NCBI GenBank assembly: GCA_030052745.1
Contig: JANBVO010000025.1
Coordinates: 372,001-436,000, forward strand
Source of the DNA: Pleurostoma richardsiae
Taxonomy: Eukaryota; Ascomycota; Sordariomycetes; Calosphaeriales; Pleurostomataceae
Length of the DNA: 64,000 bases
Direction: 5' to 3'
Positions 11,727-22,856 of this stretch are shown in pieces. The stretch's first letter is position 1. Every line of letters begins with the position of its first letter. The notes beneath the pieces were generated by a model, which saw nothing but the letters and a program-made list of their open reading frames with translations, made no database searches and was not told where the DNA came from. Both the position numbers and the translations under genes were made by a program.

Positions 11727-13622
11727 ATGGCTTTAAACGACACAAACATGTTTGAGCTACACGACTCACCCATACGCGCACAGGAAAACAACCGAAGCGA
11801 TGTGTCTCCAGACATCGACGGCCCCGGGCCTCCAGCGGGCAAGCTGCGCACGTGGCGCTTTTGGGCAATTATTGTATCGCTCTCCATCACGGGACTGATG
11901 TCGGCAGTCGAGGGCACCATCATCACGAGTGCTCTGCCGACCATCTCCGCAGCTCTGGGCGGTGGTGATTTGTATATCTGGGTCCCCAACGCCTTCCTCC
12001 TTGCCCAGGTTGCTGTGCTGCCGCTCTTTGGCCAGGCCAGCAATGTTTTTGGCCGCCGCAACCTACTTCTTGGCGCCGTCGCGCTCTTTACGCTCGGAAG
12101 CGCTCTCAGCGGCGCGGCGTCCTCGATGAGGATGCTCATTGCAGCCCGCACGGTCCAGGGTCTCGGCGGCGGTGGAATCAACTTGCTTATCGAGACAGTC
12201 GTGACGGACATCGTTGCGCTGCGCGAGCGTGGCAAGTACATGGCCCTCGTCCAGATCGGCGCTACCATTGGGGCCACATTGGGTCCATTCCTGGGCGGCT
12301 TGATCACGGATCGTTCAACCTGGAGGTAGGATTTATCGCTTCTTAACCATTCCTTCTAAACTTTAGATAACGGCTACTAACATACGCTCGGTGATAAGGT
12401 GGTGCTTCTATCTTAATGTCCCTATCGGCGGTAGTAAGTGCTCTCTGTCCAGCTCGCCAAGGCTATGACAAGCGTCCCTAACAACGTGACAGCTGCCTTT
12501 GTGGCACTCTTCTTCTTCCTTCGAGTCACGTACGAACGAAACATGAGCTTGTCGCAACGGTTCAAGCGTGTCGACTTTTCCGGCAATCTTATCTTCATTG
12601 CCGCCATCGCTGCCGTCCTGATTGCACTCACGTGGGGCGGCACCATCTATGGCTGGGCCTCCTTTCACATCTTGGTTCCCCTCGTTCTCGGTCTGTTCGG
12701 TGTGCTACTGTTCACCGCCTTCGAGTGGACGCCGCGGCTCTGTCCTGAGCCGTCCTTCCCCCGGCAGATCGTGTCGAACCGCACTTCGGCCGCTGCCCTT
12801 GGCCTGACCTTCATTCATGCCATTGTCACTTATTGGACATACTACTTCCTACCTATCTACTTCCAGGCTGTGAAACGTCTGTCTCCCATGCGCTCCGGCG
12901 TGAACACGCTGCCCACATTCGCTGGCGGTCTTGGCTTCGCCGTGTTGGGAGGCGTTATGCTTTCCAAGGTTGGCCGTTACAAGCCGCTACAGCTTATCGG
13001 GTTTATTTCCGTTACTGTCACGTTCGGCCTGTTCAGCCTACTCGACGCACACTCAAGCGATGCTGCCTGGGTGTGCTATCAGCTGCTCTGCGCCATTGGC
13101 ACCGGCGGGCTCGTCGGCATCTTGCTGCCGGCTGTGCAGGCCCCGCTGGACGAGAAACTGGTCGCGACAGCGACTGGAGTCTGGAGCTTCGCTCGCTATT
13201 TCGGCTGCATCTGGGGGGTCACCATCCCGGCCGCCGTGTTCAACAACGAGTGCCGCCGCCTGGCGTCCACGATCAGCGATGTCGACACCGCCAGCGCCCT
13301 GCTGGGCGACCGTGCCTACCAGCATGCGACGAGCGCCTTCCTGGACAGCATCAAGGACGCGGCTCTGCGAGACCAGGTCGTCGGCGTCTTCACCGGCGCG
13401 CTGCGGACGTGCTGGCTTGTCGGGATTGCCTTCGCTGGAGTGGGGTTCTTGTTGACGTTTGTGGAAAAGGAAATTCATCTCCGCGAAGAACTGAATACCG
13501 AGTTCGGTATCGAGAAGGAGGAGAAGAAGAAAGAGGATGGTGCTACACTGACTGATGCAGCGGAGGCTGGACTTGCTCCGAAAACAGATTCGATTGCGGA
13601 GGACGAGATTTCTTCCTCGTGA
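11727..13622 (+). CDS. MFS multidrug/toxin efflux transporter, DHA2 (14-TM) family
   Basis: This is a proton-coupled exporter of the plasma membrane. Three exons are read: 11727-12325, 12399-12433 and 12493-13622, giving 587 residues. The tiny 35-bp middle exon encodes WCFYLNVPIGG, the conserved start of TM6 in this family, and both junctions restore it exactly. Visible family motifs include WVPNAFLLAQVAVLPLFGQ followed by the motif A-like FGRRN, RTVQGLGGGGINLL, and the antiporter motif C (GATIGATLGPFLGG). The soluble ends are a short N-tail and a Lys/Glu-rich C-tail. The ATG at 11727 is chosen because of the upstream TATA box. No biosynthetic backbone enzyme lies nearby, so the substrate cannot be inferred. 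Confidence 0.92.
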
Positions 13623-15131
13623 TGTTCAGATATTGTATGATTAAAAATATAGACGGATAGAAGTGGCAAAAGTTATGTGATACCTCTATTAGTTTCGTCA
13701 AGCTGCGCTCACGTTGAATACCTTGTCCGATCGTCGGGTACAAGAATGCAGCTGATGCCCTTTCGTATTAAGTTTCTTCATAAACAATAATAGTCATCAT
13801 CATACGCTACGACAATCCCCAGCTAGGGTTTGATAACTTATAGTCCCCGAACAAAATATCGCCGGCTCCTCGCTACGCTCCTGATTCCATAACTCTGGGA
13901 TAACTCTGGGATAAATGCTTGGGCCATGGTGAGAGGTAATGGTGTGAAAATATCAACCTGCTTCATTGGCTAGACCCATGGCTGATTCTTACACCTGCCA
14001 AATAATCCCCGACCACTTCACAATTGGCTGATGTGCTTATGCACCTGCTGCTAAACAAGATACTCCGCAAGGCTATCTAAGTTCTGTATGACTCTTATTC
14101 AGTGGCGGGTTCTTCAAGGGTAGAATTGTGTAGCTATGGTGGTTTTGGTGTGCCTATGCAATGACACCGGAGGTCTCCGACCTGTACTCAAGACTCTCGG
14201 CGCGTTGTTGGCGATGAGTTCCGGCCTCGAGCGTCACCTCGTCGAGTTGGCTGACTGTCGGTAAGCACGAAGCCAATTGATAGTAGCGCAGAACCATCGA
14301 GTCTTGATGTCTTATTCAGTTCCGGTTAATGTAGTTGACCATGATGAAGTCATGCCCATAGGCGACTACGACGGAACAGACCCGAACAACTGCAGGAGTT
14401 GTCATTGTCTTCGTCACAAAAAGGCCGCAGACACCAGCAAATGTGCAAAGCTAGTGAGTTCGCATCTAATAATACGTGCGTCTTCCACAGCTTTCATTAC
14501 TATATCTTGCGTCTTGTGTAGCATCAATTTACTTCATTTCTCGCCAGGTTATATTTCGATAGATGGCGGCGAGAGAGCTGTCGATTATCGGGAAGGACAA
14601 ATCAGAACAAGACGCTCAAACTCTCCAAGAGCTGAATACTTCTCTTCGCACAGTGATAGAGAGGTAAGGCGAGGTATCCAGGTATAAATTCTGGGGTTCC
14701 CTCAGCTAAGATGCGAGTCCTGGGCAACACGTGTGCAGCTAAACCCAAAAGGTTCCAGCGCTCGAGCACGCGATCCCGCCGATGCCATCACGAAATCTCC
14801 CCAGCAAAGCACGTCAGCGATAACAAGCCATTCTGCGCACCACTATGCGTAAAGATCGATCAGCTCTGGAGAGATAATAATCTCAATACCAATAACATGG
14901 ACTCTTGGATCCTTTGGGCTCCGCCGGGGCTCCGCCTGACGCGTCGCCTGTCCGGCGTCGGGCCGGCCGAGATGGCCATGTCTTTGGTTGTATAGATTGT
15001 AGTTACAGGGCATCCGCAATGTGATCGACAAGGCATTTTCTTTTCTCGCATCTCTTCGCAGTGCGAAATTCTAGAGTCGCAATTTTAATATTGCAACTTA
15101 GCACCTTGTGAACCTCAAAAGCACCCCCAAG
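13623..15131. other. Intergenic, 1.5 kb; no gene seen
   Basis: Small frames (for example 14277-14687) have no recognisable family and no supporting splice structure. A perfect tandem copy of an 11-bp unit (TAACTCTGGGA) occurs at 13890-13911. A GC-rich stretch with short inverted GCCGG/CCGGC elements lies at 14920-14975 in otherwise AT-rich DNA. Confidence 0.4.
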
Positions 15132-16923
15132 ATGGTGGCCACAGAAACTTATGCCAAAGAGGGTCGCAGCGATGCAGAGACAGTGGCTGCAAACATCGAT
15201 GAGACCACCTTGGCCGATTGGACTGAGGAAGAGGAGCTTCGGGTGCGAATGAAGTGGGCATTGGCTGGCGTTCTTGATCGGTGGTATTGAGGTGCTGACA
15301 GCCCCAGGCTCGACTTCATCCTGCTCCCAATCCTGGGCCTTGCATTCTTTGCCCTCCAGATGGACCGTGGAAACATATCCAATGCCCTAACCAGCACCAT
15401 TACCACCGACCTTGGAATCATCACGAATCAGATCAACGTCGGCAGCAGTCTGTTGTCTGCTGGAATCGTGCTTCTGGAGATCCCGTCCAATATCCTGCTC
15501 CAGAGGGTCGGGCCTCAGCGATGGTTAACATGCCAGATCATCGCATGGGGCCTGGTCGCCACGTTCCAGAACTTCATCACAAACTACGCCGGTTACCTGG
15601 TCACCCGAATCCTTCTCGGTCTCTGTGAAGCTGGCTTCATCCCTGGCTCGCTGTACACAATGTCGACGTGGTACAAGAAGTCCGAGACCAGCCTTCGGGT
15701 TTCCATCTTCTTCCTCGGAAACCTTCTGGCATCGGCGACCACCTCACTCATTGGTGCTGGGATTCTCAGCATGGGCAACAGATATGGTGTCGCAGGGTGG
15801 AGATGGCTCTTCATTGGTATCTCTCCCCAGTCATTCTCCTCTACATCCGCAGTGCCTCCGTACTGACATATGTATCCCCACGAACAGTGGAAGGCTGCAT
15901 AACTGTCGGAATTGGCATTATATTCGGTTTGCTCCTGCCTCCGCGCGTTGGAAACGGATCCCCATTCATAAGCTTCGGCCGCTGGTCGTACTTCAACCGA
16001 CGGGAGTCCTATATTCTGGTTCGCCGTGTCCTGCTCGACGATCCCGCCAAAACTACAAACCACCTGCGTATCACGGGCCAAGATGTTTGGACGACAGTGA
16101 AGAACCCCAGGATTCTCCTGCACTGCTTGATCACACTGACGGCGACAATTCCCGTCAATGCGATCAACACCTATGGACCATCTGTACGTCTGGCATAGGA
16201 GCCGCGAGCCCTTGACCCCAATCTGTGCCTTCCGCGAAAGTTCGAAGCTAGCCATCTGCTAACCCGGTCGTCACAGGTCATCAAGAGCCTGGGCTTTCAT
16301 ACCGTCCGCGCGAACGCCATGGCCAGCGTGGGTGCCTTCATCTCCGTCGTCGTGGTCATCATTTTGGGTTGGCTCTGCGATAAGACGAAGAGGCGAGGCC
16401 CGTGGATACTGCTCGAGACGTTCTGGAGCTTGATTGCCTTCACTTGTCTGAGGGAGAGTAAGAACTGGAGCTCAGGTAGGAGATACGCCGCTGTGGTTTT
16501 CTCAATGGCGACGAACTCCATCACCCACATTCTCAATGTGGGCTGGTTGTCTGTGAACTGTCAGCGACCACAGCAGCGAAGCATTGCCATGGCGTGAGTG
16601 GACAATCAACCCAAAGCTTTCTCTAGCCAGCTTCGCTAACTTGTTGTCCCAGGATGATTATCATGAGCGCCAACTCCGCCGGTATTGCTGGCAGTTATGT
16701 CTTTGAGACCCAGGATGCGCCCCTATACATCAATGCCTTCACAGCTTGCTTGGCACTTTCTGCGGCGGCGATTGCGGAGGTTGCAGTCCAGACTTTGTGG
16801 TACTTCACCAGCAACCGCAGGCTTGCCAAGCAACAGGACGCCCCTGTTGTAGTGGGTGAGACTGAGGACACAGCTGATGGGCACCGAGAAGAGCTGATCC
16901 AGAAATGGTGGTGGACATGGTAA
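15132..16923 (+). CDS. MFS anion:cation symporter (Dal5/allantoate-permease type)
   Basis: This is a plasma-membrane importer of the ACS family, whose members take up organic anions such as allantoate, nicotinate, pantothenate or tartrate. Five exons are read: 15132-15253, 15308-15816, 15888-16183, 16277-16593 and 16653-16923, giving 504 residues. All four introns (54-93 nt) are in frame and restore family motifs: VRMK/LDFILLP with FFALQMDRGNISNA, GWRWLFIV/EGCITVGIG, INTYGPS/VIKSLGF, and PQQRSIAMA/MIIMSAN. The ATG at 15132 is the first in frame. The C-terminus ends in TEDTADGHREELIQKWWW. It looks intact, and its substrate cannot be told from sequence alone. Confidence 0.9.
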
Positions 16924-17312
16924 AATGCTCTAGGCTAGTGGTATACGTCTCGCCCGTCGGATCTTGCCCAGCTATTGGAAAATATACTTGTGGTATGGTT
17001 CTCAGCTGGGCTCGACGACCAGAGCAGCCACCCGAATCCTGCTCCGCTTTTCCCAGACTGTCTGCCAAAGGCGCATACCAAATTCACATATGCCTAAAGA
17101 TGATTACATGATCGCATCAATGCTGCCTATGAATTCTACTGTTCAGCAACCTCCCGTTACCTACCGACCTGGCTTTGTGGGCGTCCTCCAGCAACATTTA
17201 AAACTTGTGATTCGAAGATTCAACGTCGCATTGATTGTTGTGTCTATGACTCTATTGAAGGAGTATTAATGGGCTCTCTATATCGAGTCTAGTTTCGTCT
17301 AGAACGGTTATG
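16924..17312. other. Intergenic between convergent genes
   Basis: Shared 3' flank of the rightward ACS transporter and the leftward dehydrogenase. No gene is seen. Confidence 0.4.
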
Positions 17313-18409
17313 TTACACTAAGGTAGAGCCGGTGATCCTCAAAAACTCTTCTTCTGTGTGTTTCCACAGCTTCTCAACCATGCCCTTCTGCCTGTATCCC
17401 GCCAGGAGTTCTTCGACCGCCGAGTCCGAGATCTCACCCTCATCATCAACAGAATACACCCCACTCCCCACCTTCCCGTCTATTCCTCTCGCAACGCGGA
17501 CTGATCCTGCAAGGGGTAACCCAGAAGCGGATGCATCATCCTCCCGAGGGGGATACTTCGAACTGGTGCATAGAAAAGTGTGCCGCTCGCCGCATTCCTT
17601 GAGGGGCATGCTCTTGAACAAGAGCATCACTTTGAACGCATATTTCATGACCTGCAGCATGAAGCCCTCGTCGCCTCGGATGAGGTTCGTATCGATGGCA
17701 CCGGGGTAGTTGTGGATGAAGGACACTGCTGGTGCTTTTTCGGATATCGCCTCGAGAGCCAGGGTCATCATCGTGCATGCGTGGCCGCGAATAGCGCTCA
17801 TGGGAAGCTTTCGACCCACGAAGTCATCATCAAACAGCCTTCCTTCCTTGCCTCCAGCTAGAACGGTGACGACGCGCCTGAGCGATGTCGCTTTTTGGAG
17901 AAGGGGTAGCAGATTCACAATGAAACGTATGCGGGAATAGTATGTAAGCCCCTGCGCGTAGGGCAGGCCTTCGCTTGTCTCTAATAGAGGATCGTGTTGG
18001 TATTAGTTTGAGTCCTCGTGGCTTGCGGGTAGTCAAAAGCGGTGGCCGACGAGAACATACCGCCAGGCTTCAGGGTTCCCTGGCTCAGGAAGATGACATT
18101 CACGGCGTTCTCCTTGCTCCGGATATCGCTGCAGACCTCATCGACATTCTTGAGAAGACTCGTGTCCGCCTTCACAAATACGTATTGACCTCCTGGATTC
18201 AAAGAGCACAGTTCAGCGGTGAGTCTTGTGCCGGCCTCCTGTGACCGTCCGATGAAGTAGATACGCGGCTGTAGGGCGGCCCGAGCAAATTCCTTGAGAG
18301 TGGTCTCTCCGATCCCTGCTGTCGCCCCTGCAAAGACGGCGACGAGCCCGGCAGGGAGCGTTTGGGCGACACGGCGGTTGGAAGCTTGGACCTCAGTGAG
18401 CGAGACCAT
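17313..18409 (-). CDS. Short-chain dehydrogenase-like protein with atypical active site
   Basis: Two exons, 18061-18409 and 17313-17980, are joined over an 80-nt intron that restores SQGTLKPG/ETSEGL (338 residues). The N-terminal Rossmann motif is GATAGIGETT (about 30-40) and an SDR-like IYFIGRS strand follows. The usual NNAG is replaced by FLSQGTL. The catalytic YxxxK position reads YYSRIRF, with Arg where Lys is expected. This variant is characteristic of a fungal SDR subfamily often found beside secondary-metabolism genes, and is what I see rather than damage, since the frame is intact throughout. The substrate is unknown. It lies tail to tail with the ACS transporter and upstream of a second SDR on the same strand. 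Confidence 0.85.
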
Positions 18410-19168
18410 TGCGTGTCAAGGGGGCTTATACTGTAGCGAGGGTTGTATTAGGAGGCACAGAAAAGAGAGGCTTGTCACTAAATCGCTGCGACGGGCATGA
18501 TGCACGTGGACCAGTCGCTCTGCGCACAATGAAGACATCTATCTTATCACATAGCTTAAAGGCGGTGGGTGACCAGCTTGATATAGTCTTGAGGGTCTGC
18601 GTCACAATATAAGTAATTCGGCTATGTCTTAATATCTCGTAGAAGAAGATGCTCCGTCTCCGAGGTTCAGGCTCACGGATATCCAGTGAAACGAGTTTGA
18701 ATACGAAATCTGGTTAGTTCGAATAGCAGGGTAGGATCTGAGGATCGAAGGTGGGACGACATCACGAACCAATCAGCGTGTCGTCAATACGTGCATTGAA
18801 GTTAATTAGTGTCTACCTACCGTAGAAGGCGGAATGGGTGTCGCTGAATTCTGTACCTCGAAAGTATCACCGCTCACTGTTATAACAGAGCTGTAAAAGC
18901 CACTTTCGTCTACACACACACACAAGGCTAGAGTACTCAATTACTGGGTATAGGATTCTAGCAAGACAGAATACATAGAGAATACTTCAGAAAATAGGCT
19001 GAGGAGCCTATTTTAATATCTAAATGTGTCTATCTTTTACTACACTATACTTATATTCGATCCTCCCAGCTCATCGCGTTACACCGTAGCACTCTAATTG
19101 AGCCAGCTGATTCTGTCTAGAACCGAAAAGGAACCGCTGCAAGAGTCTTGAGGGACGTACTGTCAGAC
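18410..19168. other. AT-rich intergenic region with a perfect hairpin and a microsatellite
   Basis: No gene is seen. Content includes a (CA)n microsatellite at about 18911-18924 and a perfect 10-bp inverted repeat at 18991-19014. Base composition is clearly AT-richer than the flanking coding DNA. Confidence 0.5.
18991..19014. repeat. Perfect 10-bp inverted repeat with 4-nt loop
   Basis: Arms AAAATAGGCT (18991-19000) and AGCCTATTTT (19005-19014) are exact reverse complements around GAGG. The element lies 3' of the leftward SDR gene ending at 19169 and could form a hairpin in its transcript, followed by a short T-rich run. It could equally be a dimeric protein-binding site. Confidence 0.7.
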
Positions 19169-20083
19169 TCAAATCACCACACGAAACTTGAGCAAGTTCC
19201 CTTGCAGGATGTCCTGCTTCTTCTGCTCCAGTTCCTCCATGTCCCAGCTCACAGAGACGAACCTGCCGGAGAGCCAGTCCCGTCGCTCACGAGAGAGCCA
19301 GACCAGCGTGTCGGCAGCCAGCTCCGGCGTATCGGTCAGGACACCTTGCCTCTCTGGAGGCATGTTCATGGATAACTCGGTCTTGATGGCACCCGGATGG
19401 ACTGAGATGGCGATTATACCCTGCTGATAATATTCCTTGTCTATGAACTCGGTGAGACGACAGAGAGCAAACTTGGTCGTCTGGTAGCCCGATGCGCCAG
19501 GGAACAAGACGTGGGCACCACCACTGCTGATATTGATGATTGTCTTGGTTGGTGACTTGAGCAGCAACGGCACAAAATAGCGGGCGGCGAGATAGGTGCC
19601 CTTGATATTGACCTCCCAAGTCCACCACCACTCACTTGGCTTGGACTCGACGATGGGTTTCCACTCCTCCAGATAGCCGGCATTGTTGATCAAGATGTCG
19701 AGGCTTCCGCCGAGCATGTCTGCAGCGGTCTCGGCGGCCACTCGCACCGAGTCCTCCGACGTTATATCGACCTTCATGGAATGCACCAGCGGCTGGGACC
19801 AGTTTGCCTTCTTGGCGGCATCCTTGACGGCTGTCTCAACATCAGTCATGTCAGAACGAGCGACGAGCAGGATTTTCGAGCAGCCCGCGGTAGCGAAGCT
19901 GATTGCGGTCGCCTTGCCGATGCCCTTGGAGGCGCCCGTGATTAAGACCGACTTGCCCGTCAGGTCGGCTTTGGCGGGATCAATAAAGGGGTAAGTATCC
20001 TTGCGCACCGAGACATAGCTAGCCACAGCAGGCCAGTTGGTCTCGCGCAGGGAAGGATCCTGGGCCGACATAGTGATTCTCAA
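19169..20083 (-). CDS. Classical NAD(P)-dependent short-chain dehydrogenase/reductase
   Basis: A single-exon frame of 304 codons (300 residues if the second Met at 20071, MSAQDPSLRETNW, is used). It carries the full classical SDR set: cofactor loop TGASKGIGKA (about 50-60), an acidic-turn region VARSDMTD, NNAGYLEEW, catalytic Ser in NISSGG, and the YxxxK pair in GYQTTKFAL, followed by VHPGAIKTE. The enzyme is therefore expected to be an active oxidoreductase, substrate unknown. A TATA element lies about 100 bp upstream. It is transcribed in the same direction as the neighbouring atypical SDR but is separated from it by 0.76 kb, so they are separate units. Confidence 0.92.
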   Translation of the reverse strand: MRITMSAQDPSLRETNWPAVASYVSVRKDTYPFIDPAKADLTGKSVLITGASKGIGKATAISFATAGCSKILLVARSDMTDVETAVKDAAKKANWSQPLVHSMKVDITSEDSVRVAAETAADMLGGSLDILINNAGYLEEWKPIVESKPSEWWWTWEVNIKGTYLAARYFVPLLLKSPTKTIINISSGGAHVLFPGASGYQTTKFALCRLTEFIDKEYYQQGIIAISVHPGAIKTELSMNMPPERQGVLTDTPELAADTLVWLSRERRDWLSGRFVSVSWDMEELEQKKQDILQGNLLKFRVVI

Positions 20084-20182
20084 GAAGAGCGTGAAGATGT
20101 AGAGTCGGGTAAGTGGATAAGGTGAGTGTTGGGTATGTTTCGTAGCTGTGTTTGTCCTATGCTGTGTTGCTCCATAGCTCCG

Positions 20183-20188
20183 ATATAT
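20183..20188 (-). promoter_or_regulatory. TATA box of the classical SDR gene
   Basis: TATATA reading on the minus strand, about 100-115 bp upstream of the two candidate starts at 20083 and 20071. Confidence 0.4.
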
Positions 20189-20394
20189 AAGGGCTAAGAA
20201 ATTGGAACTTGTGTCACTCTTTCCGGTCCTGAATCTGGCTACTAGGTGTGGCTGTCGGAATTAGTGGAGGTAGGAGTATATTCACGTTCCTCGGCGGAGA
20301 TTATTACATTTAACTCCATAGCTGATGCGTAAAATGGCGGCCTTGCAAGGAAAAGAGGAGTCACGTACTGGTCACATGATCCAGACCATGCAAC

Positions 20395-20690
20395 GATCGA
20401 GACCGACGAGACAGCCGATACGAGGTGAAGAAGAGCTTCGAGAAGAAATATGTGGTTCATGAGGGTTCGGATGACTTGAGACCACGCGAGCCCGAGTATG
20501 AAGATGACACTAGATGAGTGGCATCACAAGACTCAACCAGCTCTCGAGATACTGCGAGATCGCACGAGTCTAAGTACTTCACAACTATGACCTCGTCCGA
20601 CTTCTCTAGCTTATCCGGAGAGCACGAGTGCGCCAAGTGTCACCGAGCCTTTCCAACCGCTGAGGTGCTTTACGAGCACAAGGTAACGGA
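20395..20690 (+). pseudogene. C2H2-type zinc-finger fragment, broken
   Basis: One plus-strand frame reads coherently through about 98 codons: an Arg/Lys/Glu-rich segment (RYEVKKSFEKKYVVHEG), a Ser/Thr-rich segment, then a finger start [20 protein letters not shown] with C-x2-C spacing. The frame contains a TGA at 20515-20517 and is preceded by stops, so no intact start exists. The piece ends at about 20690, exactly where the oppositely oriented NACHT relic loses its similarity. It is a remnant of a larger protein whose identity I cannot tell. Confidence 0.45.
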
Positions 20691-22430
20691 AAAGTGGGCA
20701 AGATGTAGCTCTTTATTGGCGGCGTGGACAACTGTCACTAAGCTGGGACAGTAGTCCAAAACATCAGTCTCGCAAAGCAGTCGACGCTTAATGTCAAAAC
20801 CCCGTGACTCGTTTTCGATCTGCGTTGCTACTACTTCTTTGGCCTCAGCCAGCGTGAGAGGTCGCTTGGAGTGTGCTAGGAACTGTAGGAGGCGTATCGC
20901 GTCGTTTTTGAGCTCTGTTGGTATGCTTTCCATCATGTGCCGGTATGTCTCGTCTAGATTTAGTGGCAAAGATGCAAAAGCCTTCTCCATAGCTGCCTCG
21001 TGATGGTATCGAGTCAGGCTGTCTAACTGACAGTACGCCCACCTGAACCTAAGCAGAGCGTCAGCAAAACATCAGCACATCGATCGAAACTGAGATATCT
21101 CACATCCCGTCGGCCCCGTCGCCAACCTTCTTCCGGATCGCCTCGAGGAGATCCTGGGACAAGGGCTTTTCTTGAAAATCACGCCGATGAGAAAGTTGTG
21201 CTGTGACCCACAATCGGATATCGGCGTTGATAGCCTCCTTGTCAAGTGGTAGGTAGTTTTGCTCTCCTATCGAAAGGGGGATGTCGCACAGAAACTCGGA
21301 TTCGGGTCGACCGGTACAAAGTAGTATATGGCCCAGCTCTGACCTGGACACCACGTCCTTGATCCACCCGAGAAGAGCCTCTCTTGTTTTCGATTCATCC
21401 AAGGCGTCCAGAACGATTGAGACCTTCTTCTGGACTACGAGCATCTTGAGTACCACATCCTCGAGCGTCTTTGTTGCAGGTTGGTCGCTGCCATCTTGGT
21501 GTGCTTGGTATGAGGCGTCAAGAAGACCTGTAGAACCAATCCCACCTTGACAAAGTTGAAAAGCAAGCGACCGCAGCATGTCATCCAAGGTCCGTTTTGT
21601 CATGCTGCTGAAGTCAAAGAAAAAGCTGAGGATAAGACAGTCATTTCCGCTCGCGAGATGATCCAGCACAGTCGCACTGAGAACCGTCTTTCCACATCCC
21701 GCGAGCCCGTGCAGTCATACATATCGATGCGGCCCCGAGTGCCACGACTGGAAGACCGGATTTCCCAGGAGCCACGGGCCTGTCCCCTCATGGCGGAGCG
21801 TCCTCGTATGGTTGGCGTTTGAAGACGGATCCGGCCGACGAAGCCAGCGCTTGATCCTATCGGTACGAAGGTCAGACCTGACGGAATCAGTTGCAGCCTT
21901 CGTTGGAGTCGTCGTCTGCTGCACGCCATCGATCTTTTGCTAAACTACTCGGGTCAGGACGTATTCAAGTTTATATGTTATTTTGGTCGTCGTGTATTTG
22001 CTGGTCTGACCCCAGTGAACGAAACAAGAACTAACCCGACTGAAGCGCTTCCAATGCCCTCTTGGTCTCCTGGACCTCCGCGGCCGGCACGTAAGCCAGG
22101 AGTTCCTTGGCATACGCAGCGGCTGTGGCCGAGGCGTAGTGTTGCCATCGATCGTTCTTGTGGGAATCGGCGTAGTCGCAGATCCCTCGGATCACGAGAC
22201 AGGGAAAATGGTTCATCAGACCTGCGGCTTCCGTCTCAAAGCAGATGCAGTCCTCGCCGACATCAGCAAAAATGAGATCGCGCGCAGCGGCGTCTGTGAC
22301 AAGTGTGTTGCCGGATGCGATAATCCCGTAGTGAATATCGGGCCTGGTAGTGTCTCGAGGATCGCGTTGAACCTCGTCGGCCGTGTCACAGTTCTTTGAG
22401 GAACACCCACGTCCATAATAGTTAGACACT
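20670..22430 (-). pseudogene. PNP-NACHT receptor (fungal NLR) relic
   Basis: Read leftward, this is a fungal NLR-type gene with a nucleoside-phosphorylase-like domain followed by NACHT. The C-terminal part of the phosphorylase-like domain is at 22031-22430 (IHYGIIASGN, FETEAAGLMNHFPCLVIRG, ICDYADSHKNDRWQ). A NACHT preamble lies at about 21715-21900 (IKRWL, TLRHEGTG, NPVFQSWHSG), then Walker A HGLAGCGKTVLSATVLDHL near 21660-21705 and Walker B VSIVLDALDES. A 55-nt intron (21049-21103) joins GADG to [12 protein letters not shown], and the downstream helical segment ends in LHLAHFSV. The start of the phosphorylase-like domain and all C-terminal repeats (ankyrin, TPR or WD) are missing. A TGA interrupts the frame two codons before the Walker A loop. 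This is a truncated host gene that cannot encode a full receptor. Confidence 0.8.
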
Positions 22431-22856
22431 GGCTCAAAAGCGGAGCCGGAGTAGGCTGAGCGCTTGTTGTAGACCTGATGACCTCATAACTCACTGACCT
22501 GTGTTCCAGCGTGACTCGCATTCGCTTGCGCTAGGTGCCAGGCGGAACGATTACCCAGCCCGCCGGGTCATCTTCTGCTTACCTACATATGCTTGGCGAA
22601 ATTGACGCTTCGAGAAGCCTTTCTGCATGTTAAACTTCAATTGGAAGAAGACGGTGACTTATAAGCAACGTTCGCATCGCTGGACGGAGTAAGAAAAAGG
22701 TTTCCGAAATCAAGTCGTCACAGAGGTGTCAGAGCAGGAGAGTCACATTCAATCGCCGATTCTTTTATTTGCCTGTCTCTCGGTATAACTCGCCAACTGC
22801 AGGGTTCGCAGAACAGAAGTGCTCTTGAGATAGTGCCATCAACCTTTTCCTGCCAG
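22431..22856. other. Intergenic; no gene seen
   Basis: Between the NLR relic and the glutathione-transferase gene. No supported frame. The right half is the presumed promoter of the transferase. Confidence 0.4.

Noticed and set aside
14277-14687. 136-codon open frame
   Set aside because: No family motif, no initiation or splice support, and composition like flanking intergenic DNA.
14920-14980. GC-rich stretch with short inverted GCCGG/CCGGC elements
   Set aside because: Arms are short and imperfect, and no flanking duplication was seen that would suggest a mobile element.
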